From the NCBI GenBank assembly GCA_015654715.1, contig JAATGK010000004.1:1-8584 (forward strand): DNA of 8,584 nt. The letters are read 5' to 3'. Origin of the DNA: Alphaproteobacteria bacterium. Its GTDB lineage: Bacteria; Pseudomonadota; Alphaproteobacteria; Micropepsales; Micropepsaceae. Both the position numbers and the translations under genes were made by a program. Below the pieces are notes generated by a model. That model was not told the DNA's origin. It saw nothing but the letters and a program-made list of their open reading frames with translations, and ran no database searches. Shown here piece by piece: positions 1 to 6,432 of this stretch; position 1 is the stretch's first letter; each line of letters begins with the position of its first letter.

Positions 1-195
1 ACGGTGCGCGACGCCCTCGATTTTTCCTATGCGTCAACTGTGGTGGCTGACGCCTGTGCCAGCCGCGACTTGCCCGGTCCGAACGGCGTCGTCCCGGCCC
101 GCACCATCCACGAGGCCGAACTCGCCGCCCTCGGCGACCGCTTTGCCGGCATCTTCACGGCGGCCGAAATCCTGGGCGCCCCTGCCGCCGATTGA
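1..195 (+). CDS. Isochorismatase-family cysteine hydrolase, C-terminal fragment
   Basis: The open frame enters from the window edge and gives 64 residues before the stop; the start and the catalytic Asp/Lys/Cys region lie outside. The visible part contains TVVADACASRDLP followed by a Gly-Val-Val, a His-Glu-Ala-Glu-Leu-Ala-Ala-Leu stretch and an FTAAEIL ending. That is the typical C-terminal third of the isochorismatase-like (nicotinamidase-related) hydrolases: a beta strand, the DACASRDLP loop and the last helix. These enzymes hydrolyse amide or vinyl-ether bonds in small metabolites, and the substrate cannot be told from this tail. The GTG at position 4 is internal, not a start. The gene ends 33 bp before hslO on the same strand, so co-transcription is possible. 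The family call is inferred from the motif pattern only. Confidence 0.72.
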   Translation, partial: TVRDALDFSYASTVVADACASRDLPGPNGVVPARTIHEAELAALGDRFAGIFTAAEILGAPAAD

Positions 196-228
196 ATTTC
201 GTCATCGAAGCCCTATATCCCTGCGATC

Positions 229-1131
229 ATGGAAAACTATCAACATGCCCCTGCAGGCGATTTCGTCCTGCCGTTCGATGTGGTGGACGCCGGTGTCCGC
301 GGCCGTTTCGTGCGGCTCGATGCAACATCCGCGCACGCCCTCGGCGTTCACGCCTTGCCTGAACCGGTGGCGCGCATCGGCGGCGAGGTGCTAGCGCTGG
401 CGACCCTGCTCGGCACCGCGCTGAAACTCGACGGCCGCCTCACCGTGCAGACCAAATCCGATGGTCCGCTTGACCTCGTCGCCGCCGATTACTATGGCGC
501 TTCCGCAGGCAAGCCGAAGGGCGTGCGCGGCTTTGCCCGTTTCGATGCGGCGGCGGAACTCGGCGATAAGCCTTCGTTTGCGGCCCTCGCGGGTGCGGGT
601 TCGCTTGCCATCACCATCGAACCGGTGCGCGGCGGCCAGAGCTATCAGGGCATCGTCGAGCTGTCGCCCAAGGGCATCGCGGCATCGGCGGAAACCTATT
701 TCGAGCAGTCCGAGCAATTGCCGACCTTGGTCCGCTTGGCTGCAGCGCCGGTCTTCACGCCCGGTTCGAAAGAGCCGCAGTGGCGCGCTGGCGGCTTGCT
801 GCTGCAAACGACCCCGGGTGCACCGCGCGCCGCCGATGATTGGGAGCGCCTCTCCACGCTCGCCGCTACGGTGGAAGACCTCGAACTGCTCGACACCTTG
901 CTGCCGGCGGAAACGCTGCTCTGGCGCCTGTTCAATCAGGAAGAGGTGCGCGTACAGCCGGCCGAACCAATCGCCTTCCGCTGCGATTGCGACCGCGAGC
1001 GTATTGCCGCCGTGCTCCAGTCCTATTCCGCAGCCGATCGCGCCGCCATCGCCGACGCCGACGGCATCATCCGCGCCAAATGCGAGTTCTGCGGCACCGT
1101 GCACGAGATCGGCAAGGCGACCGCGAGTTAA
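229..1131 (+). CDS. hslO: Hsp33 redox-regulated molecular chaperone
   Basis: This 300-residue protein is a cytoplasmic holdase chaperone of the Hsp33 family, which is activated when oxidative stress disulfide-bonds its zinc-binding cysteines and unfolds the C-terminal switch. All four zinc cysteines are present: C252-x-C254 (in FRCDCDRER) and C285-x-x-C288 (in KCEFCGTVHEIG). The 31-residue step between the two pairs equals that in E. coli Hsp33. The N-terminal substrate-binding domain has family features: the early FVRLDA segment, LATLLGTALKLDGRLTVQ, and GPLDLVAADYY. Length is close to the usual 290-300. The ATG at 229 is used because it precedes the conserved domain by the expected distance; no strong ribosome binding site is visible. 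The gene converges on the broken NYN gene, with 12 bp between the stop codons. Its redox switch looks intact. Confidence 0.96.
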   Translation: MENYQHAPAGDFVLPFDVVDAGVRGRFVRLDATSAHALGVHALPEPVARIGGEVLALATLLGTALKLDGRLTVQTKSDGPLDLVAADYYGASAGKPKGVRGFARFDAAAELGDKPSFAALAGAGSLAITIEPVRGGQSYQGIVELSPKGIAASAETYFEQSEQLPTLVRLAAAPVFTPGSKEPQWRAGGLLLQTTPGAPRAADDWERLSTLAATVEDLELLDTLLPAETLLWRLFNQEEVRVQPAEPIAFRCDCDRERIAAVLQSYSAADRAAIADADGIIRAKCEFCGTVHEIGKATAS

Positions 1132-1143
1132 GGCGCCCCAGTC

Positions 1144-1817
1144 TTACCAGGAATCCGGCTTGTGAACGGTACCGGCATCATCCTCGAAGGCATCGGGGAA
1201 TTGGGACCGTTCGAGGTGGTGGGTCCTTGGTTCGATGACAAAATCGGCCAATGCCTTAAGTTCGATGCTGCCTCGGCGGCGTGGCGGCACCAGGCCGATG
1301 GTCAGACCGCATTCGGCCTTCGCGATGTAAGCAGGTCGGAATCGTTGGAGATGACCACCGCACAGCTACAGGCCTTGCGGAAGGCATCGCGTAGAAGGAA
1401 GGCGGCGAGGTTCACATCGGAGCCTTTTTCCTCCGTTTTCAGCACATGGACAAGTTTCGGTGTCCCGTCGGGATTGCGAACCATCACCGGCTGTCCGTGC
1501 GCTTCAACGTGGCGTTTGGGATTGGCCGCATTCGTTTCGATCTGTGGACGTCTGACGACGTTGCTGAGAAACGTCCCGAATTCGATTTGAACACGCGGCA
1601 GACTTTGCAATGCTCGCAGATAGGCCTGCTGCCGCGCCGGCTGATCGGGGTCGTAGTCGCGGTCATCGACTCGCGCCGTGAAGTAATAGATCGCCGTGAC
1701 GGTGTTCTTAGGGAGTAGCAGATCGCAGAAGCGCTCGAGGTCGAGCCAGCGAAACGGTGTCTCGCGGAGCAGGCCGTAATAAAGATTGAACCCGTCGATG
1801 AAGACGTGCGTGTCCAA
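1144..1817 (-). pseudogene. NYN-domain (LabA/PIN-like) ribonuclease gene, frameshifted
   Basis: The minus-strand frame begins with MDTHVFIDGFNLYYG, runs through EEKGSDVNLAAFLLRDAF (D134) to VISNDSDLL (D159, D161), then goes out of frame into TSRRPNAV and stops at 1302. These are the acidic signatures of NYN domains, PIN-like folds of proven or presumed RNases. The missing C-terminal part lies in another minus-strand frame: from about 1326 it reads IAKAECGLTIGLV, then ELKALADFV and HLERSQFPD, and ends at a TAA at 1144-1146, adding 60 residues. Those segments are the normal ending of NYN proteins, so the gene has lost bases (one, or one plus a multiple of three) near 1327-1330. The start chosen is TTG at 1817, preceded by GGGGGG four bases upstream; a TTG at 1838 is also in frame but touches a hairpin. 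It could be recent decay, a programmed shift or a sequencing error. Confidence 0.82.
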
Positions 1818-1838
1818 TCGTCCCCCCGAAAAGTGCAA

Positions 1839-1858
1839 CGGCGGCCTTTCGGCCGCCG
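1839..1858 (-). terminator. GC-rich hairpin with GAAA loop (possible folE terminator or leader stem)
   Basis: A perfect 8-bp stem (1839-1846 with 1851-1858) encloses four bases. Read on the minus strand the loop is GAAA, a GNRA tetraloop, followed by TTGCACTTTT, a poor T-tract. It lies downstream of folE and just upstream of the start of the NYN gene on the same strand. It may end folE transcription or be part of the NYN leader. The structure is seen directly; its role is inferred. Confidence 0.45.
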
Positions 1859-1862
1859 CGCG

Positions 1863-1884
1863 CCAGTGGGCCGAAACCCACTGG
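1863..1884 (-). other. Second hairpin with UUCG-type loop, paired with the one at 1839-1858
   Basis: CCAGTGGG (1863-1870) pairs perfectly with CCCACTGG (1877-1884). Read on the minus strand the loop is TTTCGG, so a T-G wobble can extend the stem and close a UUCG tetraloop. It stands only four bases from the neighbouring GAAA-loop hairpin. Both loops are of the extra-stable RNA type only when the minus strand is transcribed, which argues for an RNA element in the folE-to-NYN direction. Confidence 0.5.
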
Positions 1885-1898
1885 GAAGTATGTAATTG

Positions 1899-1927
1899 TG
1901 TATATACTATCTTAGGTCAATATTCAA
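1899..1927 (-). promoter_or_regulatory. Possible promoter for the NYN gene
   Basis: On the minus strand TTGAAT (1922-1927) and TATACA (1899-1904) are 17 bp apart, in a short A/T-rich island between folE and the NYN gene. Both hexamers match the sigma-70 consensus only partly. If used, transcription would start near 1892 and both hairpins would form the mRNA leader of the NYN gene. A read-through transcript from folE is equally possible. Confidence 0.22.
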
Positions 1928-1935
1928 CCCGCATC

Positions 1936-2550
1936 TCATCCTTCATTCCGGCTCGTCGGATTTCCGATGACGTGAAAGAATTCGCGGCGCGTTGATGGAT
2001 TGGTACGGAAGGCGCCGTGGACGGTGGACGTCACCATGGTCACGCCCGGCTTGTGGCCGCCGCGCGTCGTCATGCATTGATGCGTCGCTTCGGTCACCAC
2101 CGCCACGCCTTTGGGCTCGAGCACGCGCTGGATGCAATCGGCGATTTGCGCATTCATGGTTTCCTGCACCTGTAAGCGGCGTGCGAAGGTATCGACCACC
2201 CGTGCCAGTTTGGAAATCCCCACCACGCGCGCGTTGGGCATGTAGCCGATATGGGCCCGGCCGATGATCGGCGCGAGGTGGTGCTCGCAATGGCTTTCGA
2301 AGCGGATGTCTTTCAGCACCACCATGTCGTCGTAGCCTTCCACCTCTTCGAAGGTGCGGCGGAGAAATTCTTCCGGGTCTTCGGAGTAACCGGAGAACCA
2401 ATCCTCGTAAGCTTTCACCACGCGCTTGGGCGTATCGAGGAGACCCTCACGTTTGGGGTCGTCGCCAGCCCAGCGCAGCAGGGTGCGGATGGCCTCTTCA
2501 GCTTGTTCGCGGGTAGGGCGGTCGACGTTGATGTTGCGGATTTCAGCCAT
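1936..2550 (-). CDS. folE: GTP cyclohydrolase I
   Basis: This 204-residue enzyme converts GTP to 7,8-dihydroneopterin triphosphate, the first step of tetrahydrofolate synthesis, as a cytoplasmic homodecamer with catalytic zinc. The zinc ligands are visible: C88 and H91 in [10 protein letters not shown] and C159 in THQCMTTRG. The C88-C159 spacing of 71 equals that of E. coli C110-C181. Other family blocks are [12 protein letters not shown] (residues 37-48), [20 protein letters not shown] (101-120) and the closing [14 protein letters not shown]. The start at 2550 (MAEIRN) is chosen because AAAGG lies seven bases upstream. An in-frame ATG at 2565 and a longer open frame to 2592 exist but lack such a site. 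The gene lies 63 bp downstream of apaG on the same strand and may share its transcript. Downstream is the hairpin pair at 1839-1884. This is the zinc-dependent FolE type, not FolE2. Confidence 0.97.
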   Translation of the reverse strand: MAEIRNINVDRPTREQAEEAIRTLLRWAGDDPKREGLLDTPKRVVKAYEDWFSGYSEDPEEFLRRTFEEVEGYDDMVVLKDIRFESHCEHHLAPIIGRAHIGYMPNARVVGISKLARVVDTFARRLQVQETMNAQIADCIQRVLEPKGVAVVTEATHQCMTTRGGHKPGVTMVTSTVHGAFRTNPSTRREFFHVIGNPTSRNEG

Positions 2551-2613
2551 AGAGGCACCTTTCATGCGGCAAGCCGGAACGGCCGCCGCCAATGAAACCT
2601 TACGCTGACCATA

Positions 2614-3006
2614 TTAATGGACTTGGCGGCGCTCGTACGGACTTTCAAGGATGAAAGGCGGAATTTCCGCTTCGAATGCCTCGCCCGAGGCTGCCTTCAT
2701 CTGATAGCGCCCGACCATGTGCCCCGAGGACGTCGCCAGCGGGCATCCGCTGGTGTATTGGAAGCTTTTTCCAGGGGCGATCACCGGTTGGGCGCCGACC
2801 ACGCCCGGTCCGCGCACTTCCTGGCTATGTCCGACGGCATCGGTGATGTGCCAATAGCGCGACAGCAACTGGACCGCTTCCGGCCCGTTGTTCTCGATCG
2901 TTACCGTATAAGACCAGAGGTATTGTCCCTCTTCGGGGTCGGATTGGTCATCCAGGTAGGCCGACTCGACCGCTACCCGGATCCCCCGTGTCACGCGCTC
3001 GTACAT
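2614..3006 (-). CDS. apaG: ApaG family protein (DUF525)
   Basis: The 130-residue product matches ApaG throughout. After [15 protein letters not shown] comes [28 protein letters not shown] (about 29-56), then [28 protein letters not shown] with the conserved P-G and YTSG, and GHMVGRYQM near the end. It is a single immunoglobulin/fibronectin-like beta sandwich, also found as a domain in some eukaryotic F-box proteins. In enterobacteria, apaG mutants have altered cobalt resistance and magnesium efflux; the biochemical role is not settled. The ATG at 3006 is the only well-placed start, and its ribosome binding site is weak. The gene sits 69 bp after metZ and 63 bp before folE on the same strand. 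The apaG-metZ pairing is, from general knowledge, common in alphaproteobacteria. Confidence 0.95.
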   Translation of the reverse strand: MYERVTRGIRVAVESAYLDDQSDPEEGQYLWSYTVTIENNGPEAVQLLSRYWHITDAVGHSQEVRGPGVVGAQPVIAPGKSFQYTSGCPLATSSGHMVGRYQMKAASGEAFEAEIPPFILESPYERRQVH

Positions 3007-3075
3007 GGCCGTAAGTTAAGCCAGCCGCCGCACGAAAGGGCAAGCGTTCTGTTGACGGAGGTTAACGGGGTAACG

Positions 3076-4275
3076 CTATTTCCGCATACTCCACAAGGCC
3101 TCGGCGAGATCGTCGCAGAGATCGGCCGGGTCTTCGAGGCCCACCGCGAGGCGCAGCAGCCCGTCGGTCACGCCGAGCTCGGCGCGTGCCTCCGGCGACA
3201 GCTTCGAATGCGTGGTCGTTGCCGGATGGGTGATCAGGCTCTTGGCGTCACCGAGATTGTTCGAGATGTCGATCAGCTTCAGCGCCCGCTCGAAGGCGAA
3301 GGCTTCGGTTTTGCCGCCGTCGATTTCGAAGGTCACGATGCCGCCGCCGCCGGCCATCTGCGCTTTGGCAAGTTCGTGCTGCGGATGGTCGTCGCGGAAA
3401 GGATAAAGTACCTTTATGACGCCCTTCTGGGCACTAAGAAACTCTGCCACCGCCGTCGCATTCTCGCAATGCGCCCGCATCCTGAGGTCGAGCGTCTCCA
3501 GACTCTTCAGATGCACCCAGGCATTGAACGGACTGATGGTTGGCCCGGTATTGCGCAAAAAGGTCTGCAGATGTTCGGCGAGGAAATCGGGCTGGCACAG
3601 AATCATACCGCCCATCGCGCGGCCCTGGCCGTCGATGTACTTGGTCGAGGAATGCACCACGATGTGGGCGCCGAACTGCATCGGCCGCTGCAAGGCGGGG
3701 CTGGCAAAGGCGTTGTCGACCATCAGCCGCGCGCCGCTCTCGCTGGCGATGTCGGCGATGGCGCGGATGTCGGCGATGTCGAGTGTCGGATTGGCGGGCG
3801 TTTCCAGGAACAGCAGTTTGGTTGCCGGCGTGATCGCCTTTTGCCAAGCGTCAAGATCGGTGCCGTCGACGATGGTGGAGGTGATGCCGAAGCGCGCTAA
3901 GATGTTTTCCACCACAAAGCGGCAGGCGCCGAACATGGCGCGGGCAGCGACCACATGGCCACCGGTTTTGAGCGACGCCAGGAACACGGCCGAGATCGCT
4001 GCCATGCCGCTGGCCGTGGCGCGGGCGCAAGGGGCGCCTTCCAGGGCGGCCATGCGGGCCTCGAACATCGATACCGTGGGATTGCCGTAGCGGGTATAGG
4101 TATAGCCGTCGGCCTCGCCCTTGAAGCGGGCTTCGGGCTCTTCCGGTGAGTCGTAAGCGTAGCCGGAGGTCAAAAACAGCGGTTCAGCGGTTTCCTGGAA
4201 GTCGGTACGAATCTGTCCGCCGCGCACGCCAAGGGTCCGCGGACGCCAGTTTTCCGGGTTCTTTTGGGTCGTCAT
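3076..4275 (-). CDS. metZ: O-succinylhomoserine sulfhydrylase (PLP enzyme)
   Basis: This 399-residue cytoplasmic enzyme belongs to the Cys/Met metabolism PLP family (cystathionine gamma-synthase type) and most likely makes homocysteine directly from O-succinylhomoserine and sulfide in methionine synthesis. The PLP lysine is K212 in VVHSSTKYIDGQGR, with D187 (MVDNAFASP) as the likely pyridine-nitrogen partner. YTYTRYGNPT (58-67) is the cofactor-phosphate loop contributed by the neighbouring subunit, and SLITHPATTTHS (346-357) is the substrate-side loop. The opening TLGVRGGQIRTDFQETAEPLFLTSGY and the length fit MetZ better than MetB or MetC, although substrate choice (O-acetyl versus O-succinyl) is hard to judge by eye. 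The ATG at 4275 is chosen because the homologous region begins just after it; the open frame to 4695 overlaps the divergent gene. The 81-bp divergent gap shows no SAM-II riboswitch that I can recognise. A TTGACC at 4308-4313 (minus strand) is a possible -35 without a good -10. Confidence 0.93.
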   Translation of the reverse strand: MTTQKNPENWRPRTLGVRGGQIRTDFQETAEPLFLTSGYAYDSPEEPEARFKGEADGYTYTRYGNPTVSMFEARMAALEGAPCARATASGMAAISAVFLASLKTGGHVVAARAMFGACRFVVENILARFGITSTIVDGTDLDAWQKAITPATKLLFLETPANPTLDIADIRAIADIASESGARLMVDNAFASPALQRPMQFGAHIVVHSSTKYIDGQGRAMGGMILCQPDFLAEHLQTFLRNTGPTISPFNAWVHLKSLETLDLRMRAHCENATAVAEFLSAQKGVIKVLYPFRDDHPQHELAKAQMAGGGGIVTFEIDGGKTEAFAFERALKLIDISNNLGDAKSLITHPATTTHSKLSPEARAELGVTDGLLRLAVGLEDPADLCDDLAEALWSMRK

Positions 4276-4356
4276 AATGGCGACGTTGTTGCGCGCTTGC
4301 CGGGGTGGGTCAAGTTCCCCTAAACACTGCATTCGAATTTGGACGCGATTCCAGAC

Positions 4357-4767
4357 ATGAAAACCATCAGTCCTCACGCTGCGCTTGTATATGTCATGGT
4401 GATTGTCTCCGCCGCCGACGGTGCGATGCACGAACGCGAGTTGTCCGCGATTGGTGATCTGACACGCCGGCTGCCGGCTTTCCGGGGGTTCGATCCCGAC
4501 CGGCTGGGCGCTACGGTGGAAGACTGCTGCGCCATTTTGCAGGAAGAGGAAGGTCTTTCGGCCGTTCTCGGGCTGGTTGTCGACGCACTGTCGGAGCCCT
4601 TGCGCGAAACCGCCTATTGGCTGGCGCTGGAACTGGCACTGACCGACCACCGCATCGTGCTGGAAGAGATCCGAGTGATCGAAACGCTCCGCCACGCATT
4701 GGGATTGGATAAATTGGTAGCTGCTGCGCTCGAACGCGGCGCCCGCGCTCGGTATCAGACATCGTGA
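4357..4767 (+). CDS. TerB-like (tellurite-resistance family) protein
   Basis: The 136-residue, largely helical acidic protein carries the TerB-type pattern: VYVMVIVSAADGAMHEREL near the N terminus (11-29) and, in the second half, LALTDHRIVLEEIRVIETLRHALGL (93-117). TerB folds as a seven-helix bundle in which acidic residues of such DG...E and D...EE clusters bind divalent metal. The residues here are D21, E26, E28, D97, E103 and E104. Family members occur both in tellurite/phage-stress ter clusters and, as here, as stand-alone housekeeping proteins of unknown role, so tellurite resistance should not be assumed. ATG 4357 is preferred over the in-frame TTG at 4339; no clear ribosome binding site favours either. 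The stop overlaps the next start (GTGA at 4764-4767), implying translational coupling with the phosphatase. Confidence 0.75.
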   Translation: MKTISPHAALVYVMVIVSAADGAMHERELSAIGDLTRRLPAFRGFDPDRLGATVEDCCAILQEEEGLSAVLGLVVDALSEPLRETAYWLALELALTDHRIVLEEIRVIETLRHALGLDKLVAAALERGARARYQTS

Positions 4768-5300
4768 AGCGACTGGTTCTTTTGCGTCATGCCAAAGCCA
4801 TTCCGGCGGCGCCGGATTTGGAGGATCGCGACCGGCGCTTGGCTGACCGCGGTCGTTCCGATGCCATCCGCATCGGCCAGTTCCTCAAAGAAGAAAATTG
4901 CGTGCCGGAGCTGGTGTTGTGCTCCACCGCTTTGCGCACGCGTCAAACGCTCGATCTCGTGGTGCCGCAATTAGGCGCGGCGCCGGTCACGCGTCTGTTG
5001 CCTGAGCTTTATCTCGCCCGCTGGCTGACCATCGTAAATCTGGTGCGTCAGGTGCGCGAGCGAGCCGAGACCTTGATGATCGTCGGCCACAATCCGGGCC
5101 TTGAGGAATGTGCCAAGAAACTGGCGCGGCCGCCGGGAGACACCAAGGCGCGCAAGCTGCATCAGTTGCTGCAAAGCGAATATCCCACCGCGGCCGTGGC
5201 GGTGTTCGAATTCGACGTCGACGTTTGGAGCGCGGTCGAACGCGGTGAGGGCGAGTTGCAGAATTTTGTGCGCCCGCGTGACTTTCGCGGCCCGGATTGA
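4764..5300 (+). CDS. SixA-type histidine phosphatase
   Basis: The 178-residue protein opens with MKRLVLLRHAKA, the RH(G/A) phosphohistidine motif of the histidine phosphatase superfamily. R8 and H9 are the phosphate-binding arginine and the nucleophile. STALRTRQT (54-62) supplies another conserved arginine and VGHNPGLEE (107-115) the second active-site histidine, H109. The RHAK start, the DxDRRLADRGR segment (residues 21-31) and the size fit the short SixA branch. SixA in E. coli removes phosphate from phosphohistidine proteins such as phosphotransferase-system components; the target here is unknown. The GTG start overlaps the stop of the TerB-like gene by four bases, and reading the two as one operon is the simplest view. 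A 6-bp hairpin (5309-5314 with 5322-5327) follows the stop but lacks an adjacent T-tract. Confidence 0.88.
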   Translation: MKRLVLLRHAKAIPAAPDLEDRDRRLADRGRSDAIRIGQFLKEENCVPELVLCSTALRTRQTLDLVVPQLGAAPVTRLLPELYLARWLTIVNLVRQVRERAETLMIVGHNPGLEECAKKLARPPGDTKARKLHQLLQSEYPTAAVAVFEFDVDVWSAVERGEGELQNFVRPRDFRGPD

Positions 5301-5484
5301 CCCCGAAAACCCGCATAACGGGCGGGTCGAGCAAATGCGAGCAATTCCGTTTTCCTTTTGTTAGCCACCGGCATAAGCGCCACGATTGAACCCAGATTGG
5401 GCAAGTTGCCGTTAACGACAGCTGGTCTACTTCCTCATGTACCGAGTGCTGATACCGGTAACAATTCTGGGTAGAAGACCAATC

Positions 5485-5490
5485 AAGGGG
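5485..5490 (+). promoter_or_regulatory. Ribosome binding site supporting a GTG start
   Basis: AAGGGG stands seven bases before the GTG at 5498. It decides the start of the small exported protein in favour of 5498, where the translated sequence at once reads as a signal peptide, over the ATG at 5437 in a different frame. Confidence 0.6.
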
Positions 5491-5497
5491 TGTTACA

Positions 5498-5803
5498 GTG
5501 AAGAAGATCAAGACAGTTTTGACCGCTGCGGCCGTGGTCATGGCGTTCACGTCGGCTGCGTCGGCTGCGGGCCTCAGCGAGCAGTTCACGGCCTGCGCCG
5601 CGAAATTTGCCAATCCGAAATTGGCTGCCACAGTCATGCTCGAATGCACGGCTGCGGACGGCAAACTGAGCGATTGCAAGGTGCTCGAAGCGCCGGCTCC
5701 CGCCAACGGCTTTGATAAGGCCGCGATGTGCGTTGCCGAAGTGCTTCCGATCGGCACTCGTACCGGGTCGATCAAGGTTCCGGTGAAATTCAATCCGTCG
5801 TAA
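5498..5803 (+). CDS. Small exported protein resembling a lone TonB C-terminal domain
   Basis: The 101-residue product has a clear Sec signal: MKKIKT, a hydrophobic stretch (7-20) and a probable cleavage after ASAA at residue 24. The mature part of about 77 residues contains MLECTAADGKLSDCKVLEAPAPANGFDKAAMCVAE and ends in GSIKVPVKF. The pattern of a polar strand, G-x-L-x-D-C-x-V, G-F-D-x-A-A, then a V-P-V-x-F strand resembles the C-terminal domain of TonB-type energy transducers, but without the membrane anchor and proline-rich linker. Four cysteines (C33, C50, C60, C78) would allow two disulfides in the periplasm. It should not work as an energy transducer by itself; a periplasmic binding or adaptor role is only a guess. 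The gene stands alone, with a strong terminator right after it. Confidence 0.68.
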   Translation: MKKIKTVLTAAAVVMAFTSAASAAGLSEQFTACAAKFANPKLAATVMLECTAADGKLSDCKVLEAPAPANGFDKAAMCVAEVLPIGTRTGSIKVPVKFNPS

Positions 5804-5833
5804 TCGCGGTCTAAATTTGAACGCGACAAGGAC

Positions 5834-5873
5834 AAAGCGGCGTCCCTTTTTAAAGGGCGCCGCTTTCCTTTTT
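5834..5873 (+). terminator. Intrinsic terminator after the TonB-like gene, possibly bidirectional
   Basis: A 9-bp stem (AAAGCGGCG 5834-5842 with CGCCGCTTT 5858-5866) continues, after a one-base bulge at 5843, into CCC-T/A pairing around a small T-rich loop. CCTTTTT (5867-5873) follows. It lies 31 bp after the stop at 5803. The opposing GNAT gene ends at 5887, and the complement has an A-rich lead and a weaker T-rich exit, so it may stop transcription from both sides. Confidence 0.85.
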
Positions 5874-5886
5874 CAAAGCCGTGTTT

Positions 5887-6432
5887 TCAAGACCGCGCGG
5901 CGGTCCGCTCGGCGAGGGCCAGAACGCGCCAGCCGAAGGCCATTTCCGGGCAGGGCTCGCCCATCAGGGTGGCGGTACGTTCGGCGATCAGTCGTCCGCC
6001 CATGGCTTCATAGAAAAAGCGCGCGTGGTTTTTTGCGTGCGCCCAGATCACGCAACCCGACATTCCGTTCTGACGCAGTGTCGCGAAGGCGCCTTTGAGC
6101 AGCGCCCGCCCCACGCCCATGCCAAAATAAGCCGGATCGACATAGAGCGTATAAACTTCGCCGTCGATACCGAGTTCGCGGTCGCGCGCGGCGCCCAGGC
6201 TCGCCATACCGATGATGCCGTGACGGCTGTCGGCCACCAGCACCGTCTCGCGGCCTTGGTTGCGGATCGCCGCCTCCCAGCGCGCGGTTTGTCCGCGCGG
6301 AGTCATGGCGCGCAACAACGCGGTCGGTAAGACGCCGGGATAGGTGTCGTGCCAGGAGTCGATATAGACCTGCCCCACATCGGCGGCATCATCAAGCCGT
6401 GCCAATCTGATCTGTAGCGCCAGGTTGCTCAT
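5887..6432 (-). CDS. GNAT-family N-acetyltransferase
   Basis: The 181-residue protein has the single-domain layout of a GNAT acetyltransferase, which moves acetyl from acetyl-CoA to an amine. IRLARLDDAADVGQVYIDSWHDTY (8-31) is the usual N-terminal strand and helix, VLVADSRHGIIGMASLG (64-80) the central strands, and GEVYTLYVDPAYFGMGVGRALL (91-112) motif A with the pyrophosphate loop G104-M-G-V-G108. FFYEAMGGRLIAER (139-152) is the typical end. The Gln/Arg normally found at the first position of the loop motif is F103 here, a tolerated but less common change. The substrate cannot be inferred. ATG 6432 is chosen because the fold begins eight residues later; ATG 6477 and a frame to 6606 are in phase but add arginine-rich sequence without family character, and no start has a strong ribosome binding site. 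It converges on the TonB-like gene. Confidence 0.88.
   Translation of the reverse strand: MSNLALQIRLARLDDAADVGQVYIDSWHDTYPGVLPTALLRAMTPRGQTARWEAAIRNQGRETVLVADSRHGIIGMASLGAARDRELGIDGEVYTLYVDPAYFGMGVGRALLKGAFATLRQNGMSGCVIWAHAKNHARFFYEAMGGRLIAERTATLMGEPCPEMAFGWRVLALAERTAARS

Noticed and set aside
391..1104. A 237-codon minus-strand frame opposite hslO.
   Set aside because: Its composition is Arg/Gly/Ala-rich without motifs, and Hsp33 on the + strand is complete with all zinc cysteines.
1162..1590. A 142-codon + strand frame starting after hslO.
   Set aside because: It runs antisense to both parts of the NYN gene, whose motifs are clear on the minus strand; the + frame has no recognisable product.
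2617..3900. A 427-codon open frame on the + strand opposite apaG and metZ.
   Set aside because: It is a mirror of two well-recognised minus-strand genes in GC-rich sequence. It has no family resemblance, crosses the metZ-apaG gap and lacks a ribosome binding site.
4276..4356. Possible SAM-II riboswitch in front of metZ.
   Set aside because: SAM-II elements are known before methionine genes in this class, but the 81-bp gap shows no such pattern that I can recognise.
4276..4695. N-terminal extension of metZ by 140 residues.
   Set aside because: It overlaps the divergent TerB-like gene and has no PLP-enzyme character; the family's usual length is met from 4275.
5309..5327. Six-base-pair hairpin after the SixA-type gene as a terminator.
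   Set aside because: The stem is short and the nearest T-rich stretch is more than 20 bases further on, so it is not listed as a terminator.
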